DNA of 64,000 nucleotides from Peptoniphilus vaginalis (GTDB lineage: Bacteria > Bacillota > Clostridia > Tissierellales > Peptoniphilaceae). Position numbers and translations under genes: made by a program. Under the pieces are notes generated by a model. It was not told where the DNA came from and did not search any database. It saw only the letters and a program-made list of their open reading frames with translations. Below, piece after piece: positions 18,426-27,008 of the stretch (its first letter is position 1; each line of letters starts with the position of its first letter). The stretch is taken from contig NZ_FXLP01000005.1 in assembly GCF_900176605.1 (NCBI RefSeq), positions 310,001-374,000 of the forward strand, in the 5' to 3' direction.

Positions 18426-18554
18426 AAAATTGAGCCTCCTTTATCTGTCTCACTTGTGTCACTTTCTAATTTATAGTATACTCAATAAGACATGATTGTC
18501 AATATAAGCGGTTCAAGTGCTACAATCCCGAAAAAGTGTGACAGGAGGAACAAA
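18426..18554. promoter_or_regulatory. Divergent promoter region between HXXEE gene and TetR regulator
   Basis: 129-base gap serving both directions. It has a GTATACT -10-like hexamer around 18476 and a short near-palindromic TCACTTGTGTCACTT stretch near 18449 that could be a regulator site. The TetR-type gene next to it most likely binds here; no operator was proven. Confidence 0.4.
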
Positions 18555-19112
18555 ATGAGGTTGGTAAAAAAGGAAAAGAATCCCATCGCTGAGCAATCCC
18601 GTCAATGGTTTATGCAGTCCTTGTTGGATCTTATGAGCCAAAAAGACTACGCTCGTATTACCGTAACAGAAATCGCCGAACATGCGCTTTTATCAAGAAG
18701 AACTTTTTATAGGATCTTTGATTCGAAGGAGCAGGTATTACAGCAATGCTTCTTAGAAAGATGTGAGGACTACATTACTTATTTTCAAAAAGACAGGCAC
18801 TATACACTGGAGCAGATTGTGGAAGTGTTTTTTACCTTTTGGGAGAAACAAATCGACTTTTTGCGTCTTTTGCAACAGAATCATCTATTCTATTATCTGC
18901 TGGAAGAATTCAATCAGGCCTTACCTGTGATTCATGATACCGTTCGTGGAAATCAAAATTTGTACGACAGCATCTTTGAAAGGAAAGCTGCACTGCTCGT
19001 CAGTGCCGGTGCACTTTGGAATCTTCTTTCCGAATGGATTCAAATGGAAAATCGTCCGTCTCCAAAAGAAATATCTAAAATGATGCTACAAATAATTGCA
19101 TCTAATTCTTGA
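18555..19112 (+). CDS. TetR/AcrR-family transcriptional regulator
   Basis: 185 residues. ATG at 18555 preferred because AGGAGG lies at 18543-18548; the frame opens earlier without a ribosome site. Helix-turn-helix in the first 55 residues (YARITVTEIAEHALLSRRTFYRIF). The C-terminal helical domain would sense a ligand. Divergent from the HXXEE/hydrolase pair and likely their repressor. Confidence 0.87.
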   Translation: MRLVKKEKNPIAEQSRQWFMQSLLDLMSQKDYARITVTEIAEHALLSRRTFYRIFDSKEQVLQQCFLERCEDYITYFQKDRHYTLEQIVEVFFTFWEKQIDFLRLLQQNHLFYYLLEEFNQALPVIHDTVRGNQNLYDSIFERKAALLVSAGALWNLLSEWIQMENRPSPKEISKMMLQIIASNS

Positions 19113-19299
19113 AAAGCACCCTGGTGTTTTTAAATCATGCGTAAAAGCTTCCACCCTTCCTGAACGTTCCTGCGTCATCTTCCACTGTGCTGAAAGTGAT
19201 ATTTTTAAATTCCTCCTACATTTCCATAAAGGTAGTGCAGCGTGTGCCCAATTCATTATATGTATCACAATGAATCTCAAAATAGTAAATACCGGCAAG

Positions 19300-20086
19300 A
19301 AATGCTCAAGGATAGCTGCGGCTCCCTTGCGCTGCCATTGTTCCAGCAGTTTGATGATGGTTTCCTCCATGCGCTGGACCTTAGAGAGAATGGGTGACCT
19401 GCTCATAATCCATCGTTTCTAAAAGCATCTGCTGTTCCTCTGGTTTGAGAAAAGACACCTCATAGGCCGGATTAAAGGCGATTTTCTTCTCGTCCACCAT
19501 GTTCAATAGTTCGGGAATTAACTCTGTCAGGCGAATGTATTTTGAATCTGAGTTTTACTTTGTCCGATCTGCTCCGCCAAAATATCCCTGGATTTCTTTC
19601 CATTGGACTTGTGCCCAAGTTTTGCACAAGTTAAATCCATACGTTCACCCTGATGTTTCATAGCCTCCAACTTCATCTTGTAGGCAAAAGCCCTTTCACT
19701 GGGGAGGAGTTCTTCTCACTGCAAGTTGCTGTCAACCAGGATGATGGTGGCGACGTCATCGTCAAATCCCGGACAATGACCGGCATTGTCTCTTTCTCCG
19801 CCAGATGGCTGGCCCGATGCCGCCTGTGTCCGGTTACCAGTTAATAACCGCCATTGGGGTCAGAGCGGGCAATCTCCGGAACCAGCACCCCATACTGCAG
19901 GATACTGTCGGCAGTTTTCATCATGGCCTCATAGTCCTTGACCTTAAAGGGGTGGTCCTTGAACGGGTGCATCTCGATCAGAAGGATTTCCACCATCTTT
20001 TCCCGCCCCGCGTCGGTGTGATTTTCCTCTGTGGAGAACAGGTCATCTACTGATGCCAGTTCTACTTTTTTCGCACTGCTGTTCAA
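19300..20086 (-). pseudogene. Degraded ParB/Spo0J-type partition protein of a Tn1549-like element
   Basis: On the minus strand the beginning is well preserved: VELASVDDLFSTEEN, then EIL-LIEMHPFKDHPFKV and QYGVLVPEIARSDPNGGY, the ParB N-domain of Tn1549-family ICEs. Downstream pieces appear in different frames: KLEAMKHQGERMDLTCA, then LTELIPELLNMVDEKKIAF and SFLKPEEQQMLLETMDYEQ. The C-terminal MEETIIKLLEQWQRKG follows after a deletion near 19385. Several frameshifts and deletions rule out function. GC content is visibly higher than that of its neighbours. Plus-strand frames over this stretch are shadows. Confidence 0.8.
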
Positions 20087-20270
20087 GTTTCAACACCTCC
20101 TTGATCAGATTTGCATAACCTTCCGCCACTTTGCCACCCGGATCGTGGGCGAAGATGCTCTTGCCCTCGGCTGCATGGGCGTTGACCGTAAGCATACCCA
20201 GGGAGGGCTGTCAGTCAATGAGAAGCACCTTTTTTCCGGCCTGCGCCAGCCCGACCCTCCTTAAAGAACA
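20043..20270 (-). pseudogene. ParA ATPase remnant with internal deletions
   Basis: Minus strand reads LAQAGKKVLLID, then an in-frame TGA, then QPSLGMLTVNAHA, then AEGKSIFAHDPGGKVAEGY-type C-terminus and KEVLKLE. In full ParA these blocks are separated by roughly 100 residues each, so two large deletions have joined them; the first seems to have occurred between the two similar LLID/LIDCQ segments. Lies directly upstream of the ParB remnant, with the TTG of ParB overlapping its end, the normal parA-parB coupling. Confidence 0.8.
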
Positions 20271-20301
20271 GTATCATTACATAAAAATCTAATATTATAT
20301 T

Positions 20302-20346
20302 AGACCTATTGGTATTCGCACATAAATGCTGATAGGTCTTTTTTTA
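20302..20346 (+). terminator. Terminator-like hairpin before the recombinase module
   Basis: AGACCTAT / ATAGGTCT arms (20302-20309 with 20332-20339) followed by a T run. It closes off the par debris from the recombinase genes. Between it and the next gene (20347-20470) there is only a short open stretch with no start codon, perhaps the tail of a lost gene. Confidence 0.65.
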
Positions 20347-20470
20347 TCTAAACTTTTAATTATTTAATTTTTACTCAAAGTCACTCCATATGTCCTAAGG
20401 AATATAGAGGAAAGAAAATTAAGGTTAAAAATAGAACTGATTTCTTTGACTGTGATATAGGAGGTGGAGT

Positions 20471-20680
20471 ATGAGAGTAGAAAAGTTTGAAGGTAGAAAA
20501 GAAACTTTAAAAACCGAATACACTGAAAGGGATTTAAAGGCAGAGCTTAATTTCTATCTATCGGATAAGTTCATCCAAGATCTATTTCTGTTAGACGAAA
20601 TCAGCCTTGAAGAATACAGGAAAATTAGGAGAGAAAACATTAAAAAATTCAGACCTATTCTTTCAGAATTATTGCTATAA
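20471..20680 (+). CDS. SHOCT-type small protein of the recombinase module
   Basis: 69 residues, GGAGGTGG ribosome site. The pattern LKAELNFYLSDKFIQDLFLLDEISLEEYRKI is that of short SHOCT-like proteins that regularly precede serine-recombinase pairs in clostridial elements. It is thought to be an accessory or oligomerisation protein; biochemical role unknown. 60 bases upstream of the first recombinase and probably cotranscribed. Confidence 0.75.
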   Translation: MRVEKFEGRKETLKTEYTERDLKAELNFYLSDKFIQDLFLLDEISLEEYRKIRRENIKKFRPILSELLL

Positions 20681-20739
20681 GACTTGATAAATACTCACTT
20701 GTACGGGAACATAGCACTAGCAGAAAGGAGGTTGAATGG

Positions 20740-22302
20740 ATGAAAAAGATAACAAAAATAGAAGCTAATCAAAAAGAAGAATCTACATTAAGAGTTGCTG
20801 CTTATGCCAGAGTATCGACTGATGAAGACGCTCAGCTTGTAAGCCTTAAGACACAAAAAGCGCACTACGAAAAGGTTATATCTGAAAACAAGTCATATAC
20901 TTTTGCAGGTCTATACTTTGACGAAGGCATTACTGGAACAAAGAAAGAATGCAGAGACGGTCTTTTAAAAATGCTAAAAAATTGTGAGAATGGGAAGATA
21001 GATTTTATCCTAACCAAATCAATATCTAGGCTTGCAAGAAATACGACAGACTGTTTGGAAATCGTAAGAAGACTCCTTGACCTAAATATTGGTATCTATT
21101 TTGAAAAAGAAAACATTGATACCAGGACAATGGAAAGCGAGTTGATGTTATCCATACTTTCATCCCTTGCAGAAAGTGAATCCAGGTCTATTTCAGAAAA
21201 TAACAAATGGTCCATAAAGAAAAGATTTCAGAATGGAACTTTTATCATATCAAGCCCACCCTATGGCTATGAGAATATAGACGGAAAGATGGTAGTGAAT
21301 GAAGAAGAAGGAAAAATAATAAAAGAAATATTTGAAGAGTATCTTTCAGGTAAGGGAACGCACAAAATAGCAGAAGGCTTAAATAAGAGAAAGATCAAAG
21401 GACAAAGAGGAGCAAGCTGGCATGGGTCGACTATAAACGGCATCTTAAAAAATGAAAAATATACAGGGGATGTCATCTACCAAAAGACCTATACAGACGA
21501 TAGTTATAAGAGACACAAGAATAAGGGAGAAGAAGACCAGTATAAGATAATAGATAACCATGAAGCTATAGTAAGTAGAGAGGACTTTGAAAAAGTACAA
21601 GAATTAATAAGACTTAGAGCCATAGCAAAAGGAAATGGAGAAAACACTAAAAGATATCAAAATAGATATGGTCTATCTGGAAAAATCAAGTGTGGAGAAT
21701 GTGGCTCAAGCTTTAAAAGAAGACATCACTATAATGGCAAAGATAAATATATAGCTTGGACTTGCAGTGAGCACCTAAAAGATATAAATAAGTGCTCCAT
21801 GAAGTTTATTAAGGACAAGGACATAAAACTAGCTTTTGTAACTTTAGTCAATAAGCTAATCTTTGGAAAAGATAATATCCTTACACCACTCTTAGAATCT
21901 ATAAAGAGAATAGACAGCAAGGAAGAAGTAGAGAAGATAGAAAAAATAGAAGAAAGCTTAGAAAAAATAAAGGAAAGAAAAGAGGTCCTAAACAAACTGA
22001 TAACATCAGGAGTTTTAGATGCAAGTATTTACACAAAAGAAAGCAGTGAGATTTCAAGCGAAGAAAGAAACTTACTTAAGGAAAAGGAGAGAAGTCAAAA
22101 AGCCATCCTTGGAAACGATGAAGAAATAAGAGAGCTTGAAAAACTAATAGGAATCTTAGGAAAAAGTGAAATGATAGATCACTTTGAAGGGGACTTGTTT
22201 GAAGAAATCATTGACCAAATTCAAGTTGTCAATAGAGAGACCTTTGAGTTTCATTTAAAGTGTGGACTTGTATTAAGAGAGGAAGTAAAAAATAATGTCT
22301 AG
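20740..22302 (+). CDS. Large serine recombinase (site-specific integrase)
   Basis: 520 residues. Resolvase catalytic domain about 15-155 with the nucleophile Ser in [11 protein letters not shown], plus YFDEGITGT and SISRLARNT. A recombinase domain follows (KYTGDVIYQKT). A zinc ribbon near residue 312 has CGECGSSF and a later Cys-x-x-His. The last ~120 residues are a coiled coil. Catalyses integration/excision between att sites, here probably for the prophage or the adjacent element. The only one of the three recombinase genes that looks fully intact. Its 3' end overlaps the next gene by 8 bases. Confidence 0.93.
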   Translation: MKKITKIEANQKEESTLRVAAYARVSTDEDAQLVSLKTQKAHYEKVISENKSYTFAGLYFDEGITGTKKECRDGLLKMLKNCENGKIDFILTKSISRLARNTTDCLEIVRRLLDLNIGIYFEKENIDTRTMESELMLSILSSLAESESRSISENNKWSIKKRFQNGTFIISSPPYGYENIDGKMVVNEEEGKIIKEIFEEYLSGKGTHKIAEGLNKRKIKGQRGASWHGSTINGILKNEKYTGDVIYQKTYTDDSYKRHKNKGEEDQYKIIDNHEAIVSREDFEKVQELIRLRAIAKGNGENTKRYQNRYGLSGKIKCGECGSSFKRRHHYNGKDKYIAWTCSEHLKDINKCSMKFIKDKDIKLAFVTLVNKLIFGKDNILTPLLESIKRIDSKEEVEKIEKIEESLEKIKERKEVLNKLITSGVLDASIYTKESSEISSEERNLLKEKERSQKAILGNDEEIRELEKLIGILGKSEMIDHFEGDLFEEIIDQIQVVNRETFEFHLKCGLVLREEVKNNV

Positions 22303-22711
22303 GTTATGCTATGGCTATACCATAAGAGACGGAAGATTAGAAATTCAAGAAAAAGAAGCGGAGAATATAAGAAAAATCTTTAAAAACTATCTTGCTGGCA
22401 ATGCCCTTATAAAGTCGGCAGACCTTGCAGGCTTAAAGAAAAACAGCTCAAGTGTAAAAAGAATCCTCACCAATAAAAATTATTTAGGAAATGATATCTA
22501 TCCCAAGATAATAGATAGAGGGAGCTTTGATAAGGCAGGTCAAATGTTAAAGGAAAGGGCAGTGGCCATGGGACGAGTTTGGGAAAAGGAAGAAGAGATT
22601 ATTAGAGCTCCTTGTAAGTTTAGATATAAAGAGGAAGTGGCTTTACCTATAGATCCCCTTGAACGAGCAAGCCACCAGTACAATTTAATCGAGGTGATAG
22701 ATGATGAATAG
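22295..22711 (+). CDS. Short recombinase-family protein lacking the catalytic domain
   Basis: 138 residues. It matches only the recombinase domain (EAENIRKIFKNYLAGN..., VKRILTNKNYLGNDIY) and has no resolvase domain and no catalytic Ser. Small proteins like this are common as the middle gene of three-recombinase modules, so it may be an accessory DNA-binding factor and not a decayed gene. Start and stop overlap both neighbours, indicating tight translational coupling. Confidence 0.75.
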   Translation: MSRLCYGYTIRDGRLEIQEKEAENIRKIFKNYLAGNALIKSADLAGLKKNSSSVKRILTNKNYLGNDIYPKIIDRGSFDKAGQMLKERAVAMGRVWEKEEEIIRAPCKFRYKEEVALPIDPLERASHQYNLIEVIDDE

Positions 22712-24267
22712 TAAGGTCATAGTCATACCAGCTAAAAAGAAAAAAGGAAACTCCATCAAGGAATCAGAAAAGAAGAAGTTAAGAGTAGCCGCCTATGCAA
22801 GGGTATCGACAGACAGCGATGAACAAGCAACTTTCTTATGACACTCAAGTAGACCACTACACAAATTATATTAAGAAAAATCCAGACTGGGAATTTGCAG
22901 GAGTATTTTCTGATGAGGGTGTTAGTGGAACTTATACCAAGAAAAGAGATGGCTTCAACAAAATGATTGAAGAAGCCATGGAAGGAAATATCGACTACAT
23001 CATCACAAAGTCCATATCGAGGTTTGCTAGAAACACACTAGACTGCTTAAAGTATATTAGAAAACTTAAAGAAAACAACATCCCAGTCTATTTTGAAAAA
23101 GAAAACATCAACACCATGGATGCCAAGGGAGAAGTCCTCCTTACCATTATGGCATCTTTTGCACAACAGGAAAGTCAGTCCTTGTCACAAAATGTGAAGT
23201 TAGGCTTTCAATATAGATTTCAACAAGGCCAAGTCCAAGTAAATCATAATAGGTTCTTAGGCTACACAAAAGACGAAGAGGGAAAACTTGTCATCGTTAC
23301 TGAAGAAGCAAAAATTATAAAAAGGATCTACAGAGAATACTTGGAAGGAGCAAGCCTACGAGATATAAAAGAAGGACTTGAAAAAGATAAGATAATAAAT
23401 GGAGCAGGAAATAAGAAATGGCATGTATCAAACCTCAATCAAATTTTAACTAATGAAAAATATATGGGAGATGCACTCTTACAAAAAACATATACGGTAG
23501 ATTTTCTAAATAAGAAAAGAGTAAAGAATGATGGAATTGCACCTCAATATTATGTAGAAAACAGCCACGAAGCCATTATACCTAAAGAAATCTTCATGCG
23601 AGTCGGAGAAGAAATGTACAGACGAGTTAATATGGTAAGTGGCAAGGGGAAAAGAAGAATTTATTCCAGCAAATATGCCCTTTCAAGTATTGTCTATTGC
23701 TCTAAATGTGGGGATATTTACAGAAGAATAGCATGGAATAACAGGGGGAAAAAGTACACCGTTTGGAGGTGTTGTACAAGAGTAACCCATGGACCAGATG
23801 CCTGCCATGCTAGAACCATTAAAGAAGAAGACCTACAAGAGGCAGTTGTAGAAGCCATCAATCAACTTATATCTGAAAGCAGTGAATTAAAAGAAATAAT
23901 AAAAGAGAACATTAAAAATGCCATCACAGGTGATGGAAGTAGACAGATAGAAACAATAGACAAAGAAATGCTGAATGTTCAAGAAGAGCTTTTAAAAGTA
24001 GCTAATGCCAAGAAAGACTACACTGACCTTGCAGACAGGGTGGAAGAATTAAGGAATGAAAAAGAAAAGATACTCCTAACTATGGCAGAAGAGAAAAATG
24101 AACAAAGCAGGCTAATGGAATTAGAAGAATTTTTAAATAATCAAGAATTAGAAATAGAAAGCTATGATGAAGAATTGGTAAGGAGACTGATAGAGAAGAT
24201 AGTGGTTTATGAAGAAAAACTTAAAGTAATATTTAAATCAGGATTGGAATTCGAGATTAGCAAATAG
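22701..24267 (+). pseudogene. Second large serine recombinase, frameshifted after the catalytic Ser
   Basis: Translation begins at ATG 22701/22704 (GAGGTGAT upstream): [20 protein letters not shown] carries the catalytic Ser, then runs into TGA. One surplus T in the TTT at 22832-22834 explains this; removing it restores [21 protein letters not shown] and an open frame to 24267. The main downstream frame (from about 22795) has the rest of the resolvase domain, the recombinase domain, a zinc ribbon ([10 protein letters not shown]) and a C-terminal coiled coil, but no nucleophile. Either a true null mutation or a homopolymer sequencing error. Confidence 0.82.
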
Positions 24268-24268
24268 A

Positions 24269-24293
24269 CAGCTCTAGATATAGGGCTGTTTTT
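24269..24293 (+). terminator. Terminator after the recombinase module
   Basis: CAGCTCTA / TAGGGCTG stem (24269-24276 with 24281-24288) followed by five T. It starts two bases after the recombinase stop. Confidence 0.75.
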
Positions 24294-24306
24294 CTTTGCC
24301 TACAAA

Positions 24307-24315
24307 TGGTATACT
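24307..24315 (+). promoter_or_regulatory. Extended -10 promoter of the TOPRIM gene
   Basis: TG-G-TATACT, 18 bases before the GTG start at 24333. Same extended -10 style as the phage morons. Confidence 0.6.
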
Positions 24316-24332
24316 AATAATGGTGATTAAAA

Positions 24333-25865
24333 GTGAAAATATATAATAATTTAGAATCAGATTTTGGTTATGAAAAAATTGAAAAAGATAAATTGTTACA
24401 ATTATTACCAAATCTTAAAAACTCTTGGATAAAAATCAAGATTATAAGTAATTATAGTAGTCAATGTATACTGAATGAATTATTTTCAACTGAGTTTTCA
24501 TTCAAAGTGAAAAATGTTGATGCAGTATCAGATGAAGATTTTGTATATATTTATGGTTATAAAGAAGAAGAACGCTTGATACTTGATTTAGGCACGTTGT
24601 CTCAGTCTGAATGTAAAGAAGGTAAATCATTTCATTTAATAATAACAAAGGATATTTATTGGTCAGAATTATATATTTCAAAATTTATTCCAGATTTCGA
24701 AGTGAGAGGGCTACTTCAAGACATAGTTGACTCTGAAGAGAACATAGTTGTTACAGAAGGAAAGACCGATTGGAAACATCTAAAAGCTGCCTTAAAAAGA
24801 TTTCAAAGGGCTGGCATATACAATGATTTGGACTTCAAATTTTTAGAATATGAAACAGGTTTAGAAGAACAAAATATAAATTTATTAGATAAAAAGTTAC
24901 AGGGTAATTCAACTCTTAAAACTATTTGTATTTACAATGCATTATTTAAAAACAATAAGAAAAAAATATTTATTTTTGATAGTGACACAAAGAACATATT
25001 AGATGAGTTTTCAGACGAAAAAGGATATAAATATTTAGGTAATAACGTTTATGCCATAGTTATTCCAGATCCATCAAATAAATCGTCAGTTAATGGTTTC
25101 GAGATAGAGAATTACTATGATGATAAAGATATAAAAGCTAAAGATAAGCAAGGTAGAAGGTTATTTTTGAGTAAAGAATTCAAGTTTGATGAAGATGTTC
25201 ATAAATATTATTCTAGAAAAATGAACGCAGATAGACCTTATTTGATAATAGATTCGGATGTTTATGAAAATTTAACAGATGAAGCTATAAAAAGCAAAGA
25301 AGAACTATCAAATTTAATTAATTCAAAAAACAAAAATATTAGAAAGGTTAAAACTTTATCGAAAAATGATTTTGCAGAAAATGTTCTTAAAGAAGTTGAT
25401 GGTTTTGATAAATTGAATATAGTTGAATTTAAAAAAATATTTGACATTATTGAACAAATATTGATTGAAGATTTTTATAGTGAAGATAAAATACCAAATA
25501 ATCAATATGTTATAAGTGATAATTCTGTTATACTAGAATTCAATGAACATAAAGAGCTCTATATTAACGCAAAAGTGGATTATAAAAAATTAACTAGTAA
25601 TAATAAAACTATATGTTCTGAAATTTATAAAAATGAAGATGAAACAATAGAGATAAATATAGGGAACTTTAAATTTGGATTTTATACAATAGCAAAAATA
25701 AATTTTTGTCAAGAAATTAATTTGTTTATAATAAATAAATTAAATGACGCTAGCAATAGGATTTATGTTAATTTTTTTAATGAGAAAGAGGAGTATGTGT
25801 GTACAATTGAAATCTTAAAAGGTGAATCATTCGATATACTGGGAAGAAGGGTGTTAGAAAATTAA
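24333..25865 (+). CDS. TOPRIM-domain protein of unknown function (possible defence nuclease)
   Basis: 510 residues, GTG start behind GGTGAT. The middle carries a TOPRIM-like core: NIVVTEGKTDWKHL near residue 138 (the invariant Glu) and KKIFIFDSDT near residue 211 (the DxD pair), followed by a possible third acidic element in GFEIENYY near residue 255. This is the layout of OLD/DUF4435-type metal-dependent nucleases. No ATPase motif is present, and no partner ATPase lies next to it. The first ~130 residues and the last ~150 are unassigned. Very AT-rich, single-gene unit with own promoter, immediately beside the recombinases, a typical spot for phage-carried defence genes. The function as defence is an inference. 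Confidence 0.65.
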   Translation: MKIYNNLESDFGYEKIEKDKLLQLLPNLKNSWIKIKIISNYSSQCILNELFSTEFSFKVKNVDAVSDEDFVYIYGYKEEERLILDLGTLSQSECKEGKSFHLIITKDIYWSELYISKFIPDFEVRGLLQDIVDSEENIVVTEGKTDWKHLKAALKRFQRAGIYNDLDFKFLEYETGLEEQNINLLDKKLQGNSTLKTICIYNALFKNNKKKIFIFDSDTKNILDEFSDEKGYKYLGNNVYAIVIPDPSNKSSVNGFEIENYYDDKDIKAKDKQGRRLFLSKEFKFDEDVHKYYSRKMNADRPYLIIDSDVYENLTDEAIKSKEELSNLINSKNKNIRKVKTLSKNDFAENVLKEVDGFDKLNIVEFKKIFDIIEQILIEDFYSEDKIPNNQYVISDNSVILEFNEHKELYINAKVDYKKLTSNNKTICSEIYKNEDETIEINIGNFKFGFYTIAKINFCQEINLFIINKLNDASNRIYVNFFNEKEEYVCTIEILKGESFDILGRRVLEN

Positions 25866-25939
25866 TATATTCCCACATACGAGGCTTTTGAGAAATATGA
25901 AATTTTATCCATACTGACCACTCAAGCCATGTGGAGACG

Positions 25940-26056
25940 GTAGCGTTGATACAAATGATGTAAATTTAGATATCTTGTATTTTAAGCAGTTTTATAAGCA
26001 TTTTGTCTTTGAAAAAGATGAAGAAGGATAGGTCAAAAAGACTCAAAAAAACTACA
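25940..26056 (+). repeat. Left copy of a ~117-bp diverged direct repeat
   Basis: By eye about 85-88% identical to 40577-40693. Both copies preserve a fragment of the same reading frame (SVDTNDVNLDI...FYKHFVFEKDEEG), each broken by a stop (TAG at 26029 here). It is the remnant of an unidentified gene. The 14.6 kb between the copies holds the mobile-element mosaic. The gap from 25866 to 26274 otherwise contains only a terminator and no gene. Confidence 0.75.
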
Positions 26057-26130
26057 TGGATGTAAGAGTAGTTTTACAACTGGTATGAGGAAACACAAAA
26101 AATATAATTAACTCATTTTGTACTTTCTAC

Positions 26131-26158
26131 AAGAGTAGCTTAAAAGGCTGCTCTTTTT
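26131..26158 (+). terminator. Terminator-like hairpin
   Basis: AAGAGTAGC / GCTGCTCTT arms with loop TTAAAAG, running into a T run at 26154-26158. Confidence 0.65.
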
Positions 26159-26274
26159 CATTGTATATAAGAAATCGGTGCATTCTTTTTCAAAAATATA
26201 AAACAATCATAGCCTAACTTCACATCTTCGCTTTTATAACATATAATAAAAGCGTAAACGAGAGGTGGGCGACT

Positions 26275-26862
26275 ATAAATACACTTAAAGAATACATACA
26301 AGAAAATTTAATAATCACCAACAAAGAAGCAGAAGAGCTTGGATATAGTAGGCATAATCTATCAGAATTAACAAAGAGCGGAAAATTAGAAAGATTAAGA
26401 CCGGGACTATATCAATTAAAAGGAAAAGTAATAGATGATTTTGTTTTAATATCATCCAATAGTAATCGAATTATATTTTCACATCAAACAGCCCTATACC
26501 TCCACGACCTATCCGACAGAACTCCAAATGTATTTTATATATCTGTACCCCAAGGCTATAATGCAAGTCATATCAAAAATAGATATAAAGACCTCCAAGT
26601 TCACTATGTAAAAAAAGACTTGTACGAGATTGGCAAGACAGAAATAAAATCACCACAAGGCAACCTTATCCCAGTTTATGATATTGAAAGAACAATTTGC
26701 GATATCATAATCGACAGAGAAAAAATAGATAAGCAGATTTTCACAGAAGCCATAAAAAGATACTTTAAATCACAAAATAAGAATCTAAGACGACTAATAA
26801 AATACAGTAGACTATTTAAAATAGAATCTGAAATTAGAAAATATATGGAGGTATTATCGTGA
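26275..26862 (+). CDS. abiEi: AbiEi-type antitoxin (type IV TA), start codon ATA
   Basis: 195 residues if read from 26275. N-terminal winged HTH (TNKEAEELGYSRHNLSELTK), then RLRPGLYQLKG and the AbiEi core (FSHQTALYLHDLSDRTPNVFYISVPQGYN...), and YDIERTICDII near the end. AbiEi represses its promoter and neutralises the AbiEii nucleotidyltransferase. A good GAGAGGTGGG site is followed at the right spacing by ATA, not ATG. The first ATG is at 26620, deep in the protein and without a ribosome site. Translation may therefore be weak or lost. Overlaps the toxin start by 4 bases (GTGA), the normal coupling; the toxin itself is broken. Confidence 0.8.
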   Translation: MNTLKEYIQENLIITNKEAEELGYSRHNLSELTKSGKLERLRPGLYQLKGKVIDDFVLISSNSNRIIFSHQTALYLHDLSDRTPNVFYISVPQGYNASHIKNRYKDLQVHYVKKDLYEIGKTEIKSPQGNLIPVYDIERTICDIIIDREKIDKQIFTEAIKRYFKSQNKNLRRLIKYSRLFKIESEIRKYMEVLS

Positions 26863-26930
26863 TTAATATCGAGAGTATAAAGGGCAAGATAAGAAGCTTA
26901 GCAGAGAAGAAAAATATTATAAACATGTGA
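26859..26930 (+). pseudogene. abiEii: AbiEii toxin, 5' fragment
   Basis: GTG start overlapping the antitoxin stop, then 23 codons (INIESIKGKIRSLAEKKNI) typical of the AbiEii N-terminus, then TGA. The nucleotidyltransferase core is absent; the C-terminal part reappears after 27943. An AraC-family cassette lies between. Confidence 0.75.
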
Positions 26931-27008
26931 TGCTATAATATTTGTATTAACATTATCGGGTATAATTTTATAAATCCTTGTACAATTTAAATGAAAGGTG
27001 GTGGGAAT

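Noticed and set aside
18490-18530. Possible tRNA-like GGTTCAAGTGC segment
   Set aside because: No acceptor or anticodon stems could be formed around it; no tRNA gene was found in the window.
19653-20264. Plus-strand open frames over the par debris
   Set aside because: The minus strand carries recognisable ParA/ParB segments; the plus-strand frames are their complements.
22295-22711. Middle recombinase gene as a pseudogene fragment
   Set aside because: It has tight start/stop overlaps with both neighbours and a natural end, and short catalytic-less members are usual in such modules; I kept it as a gene.
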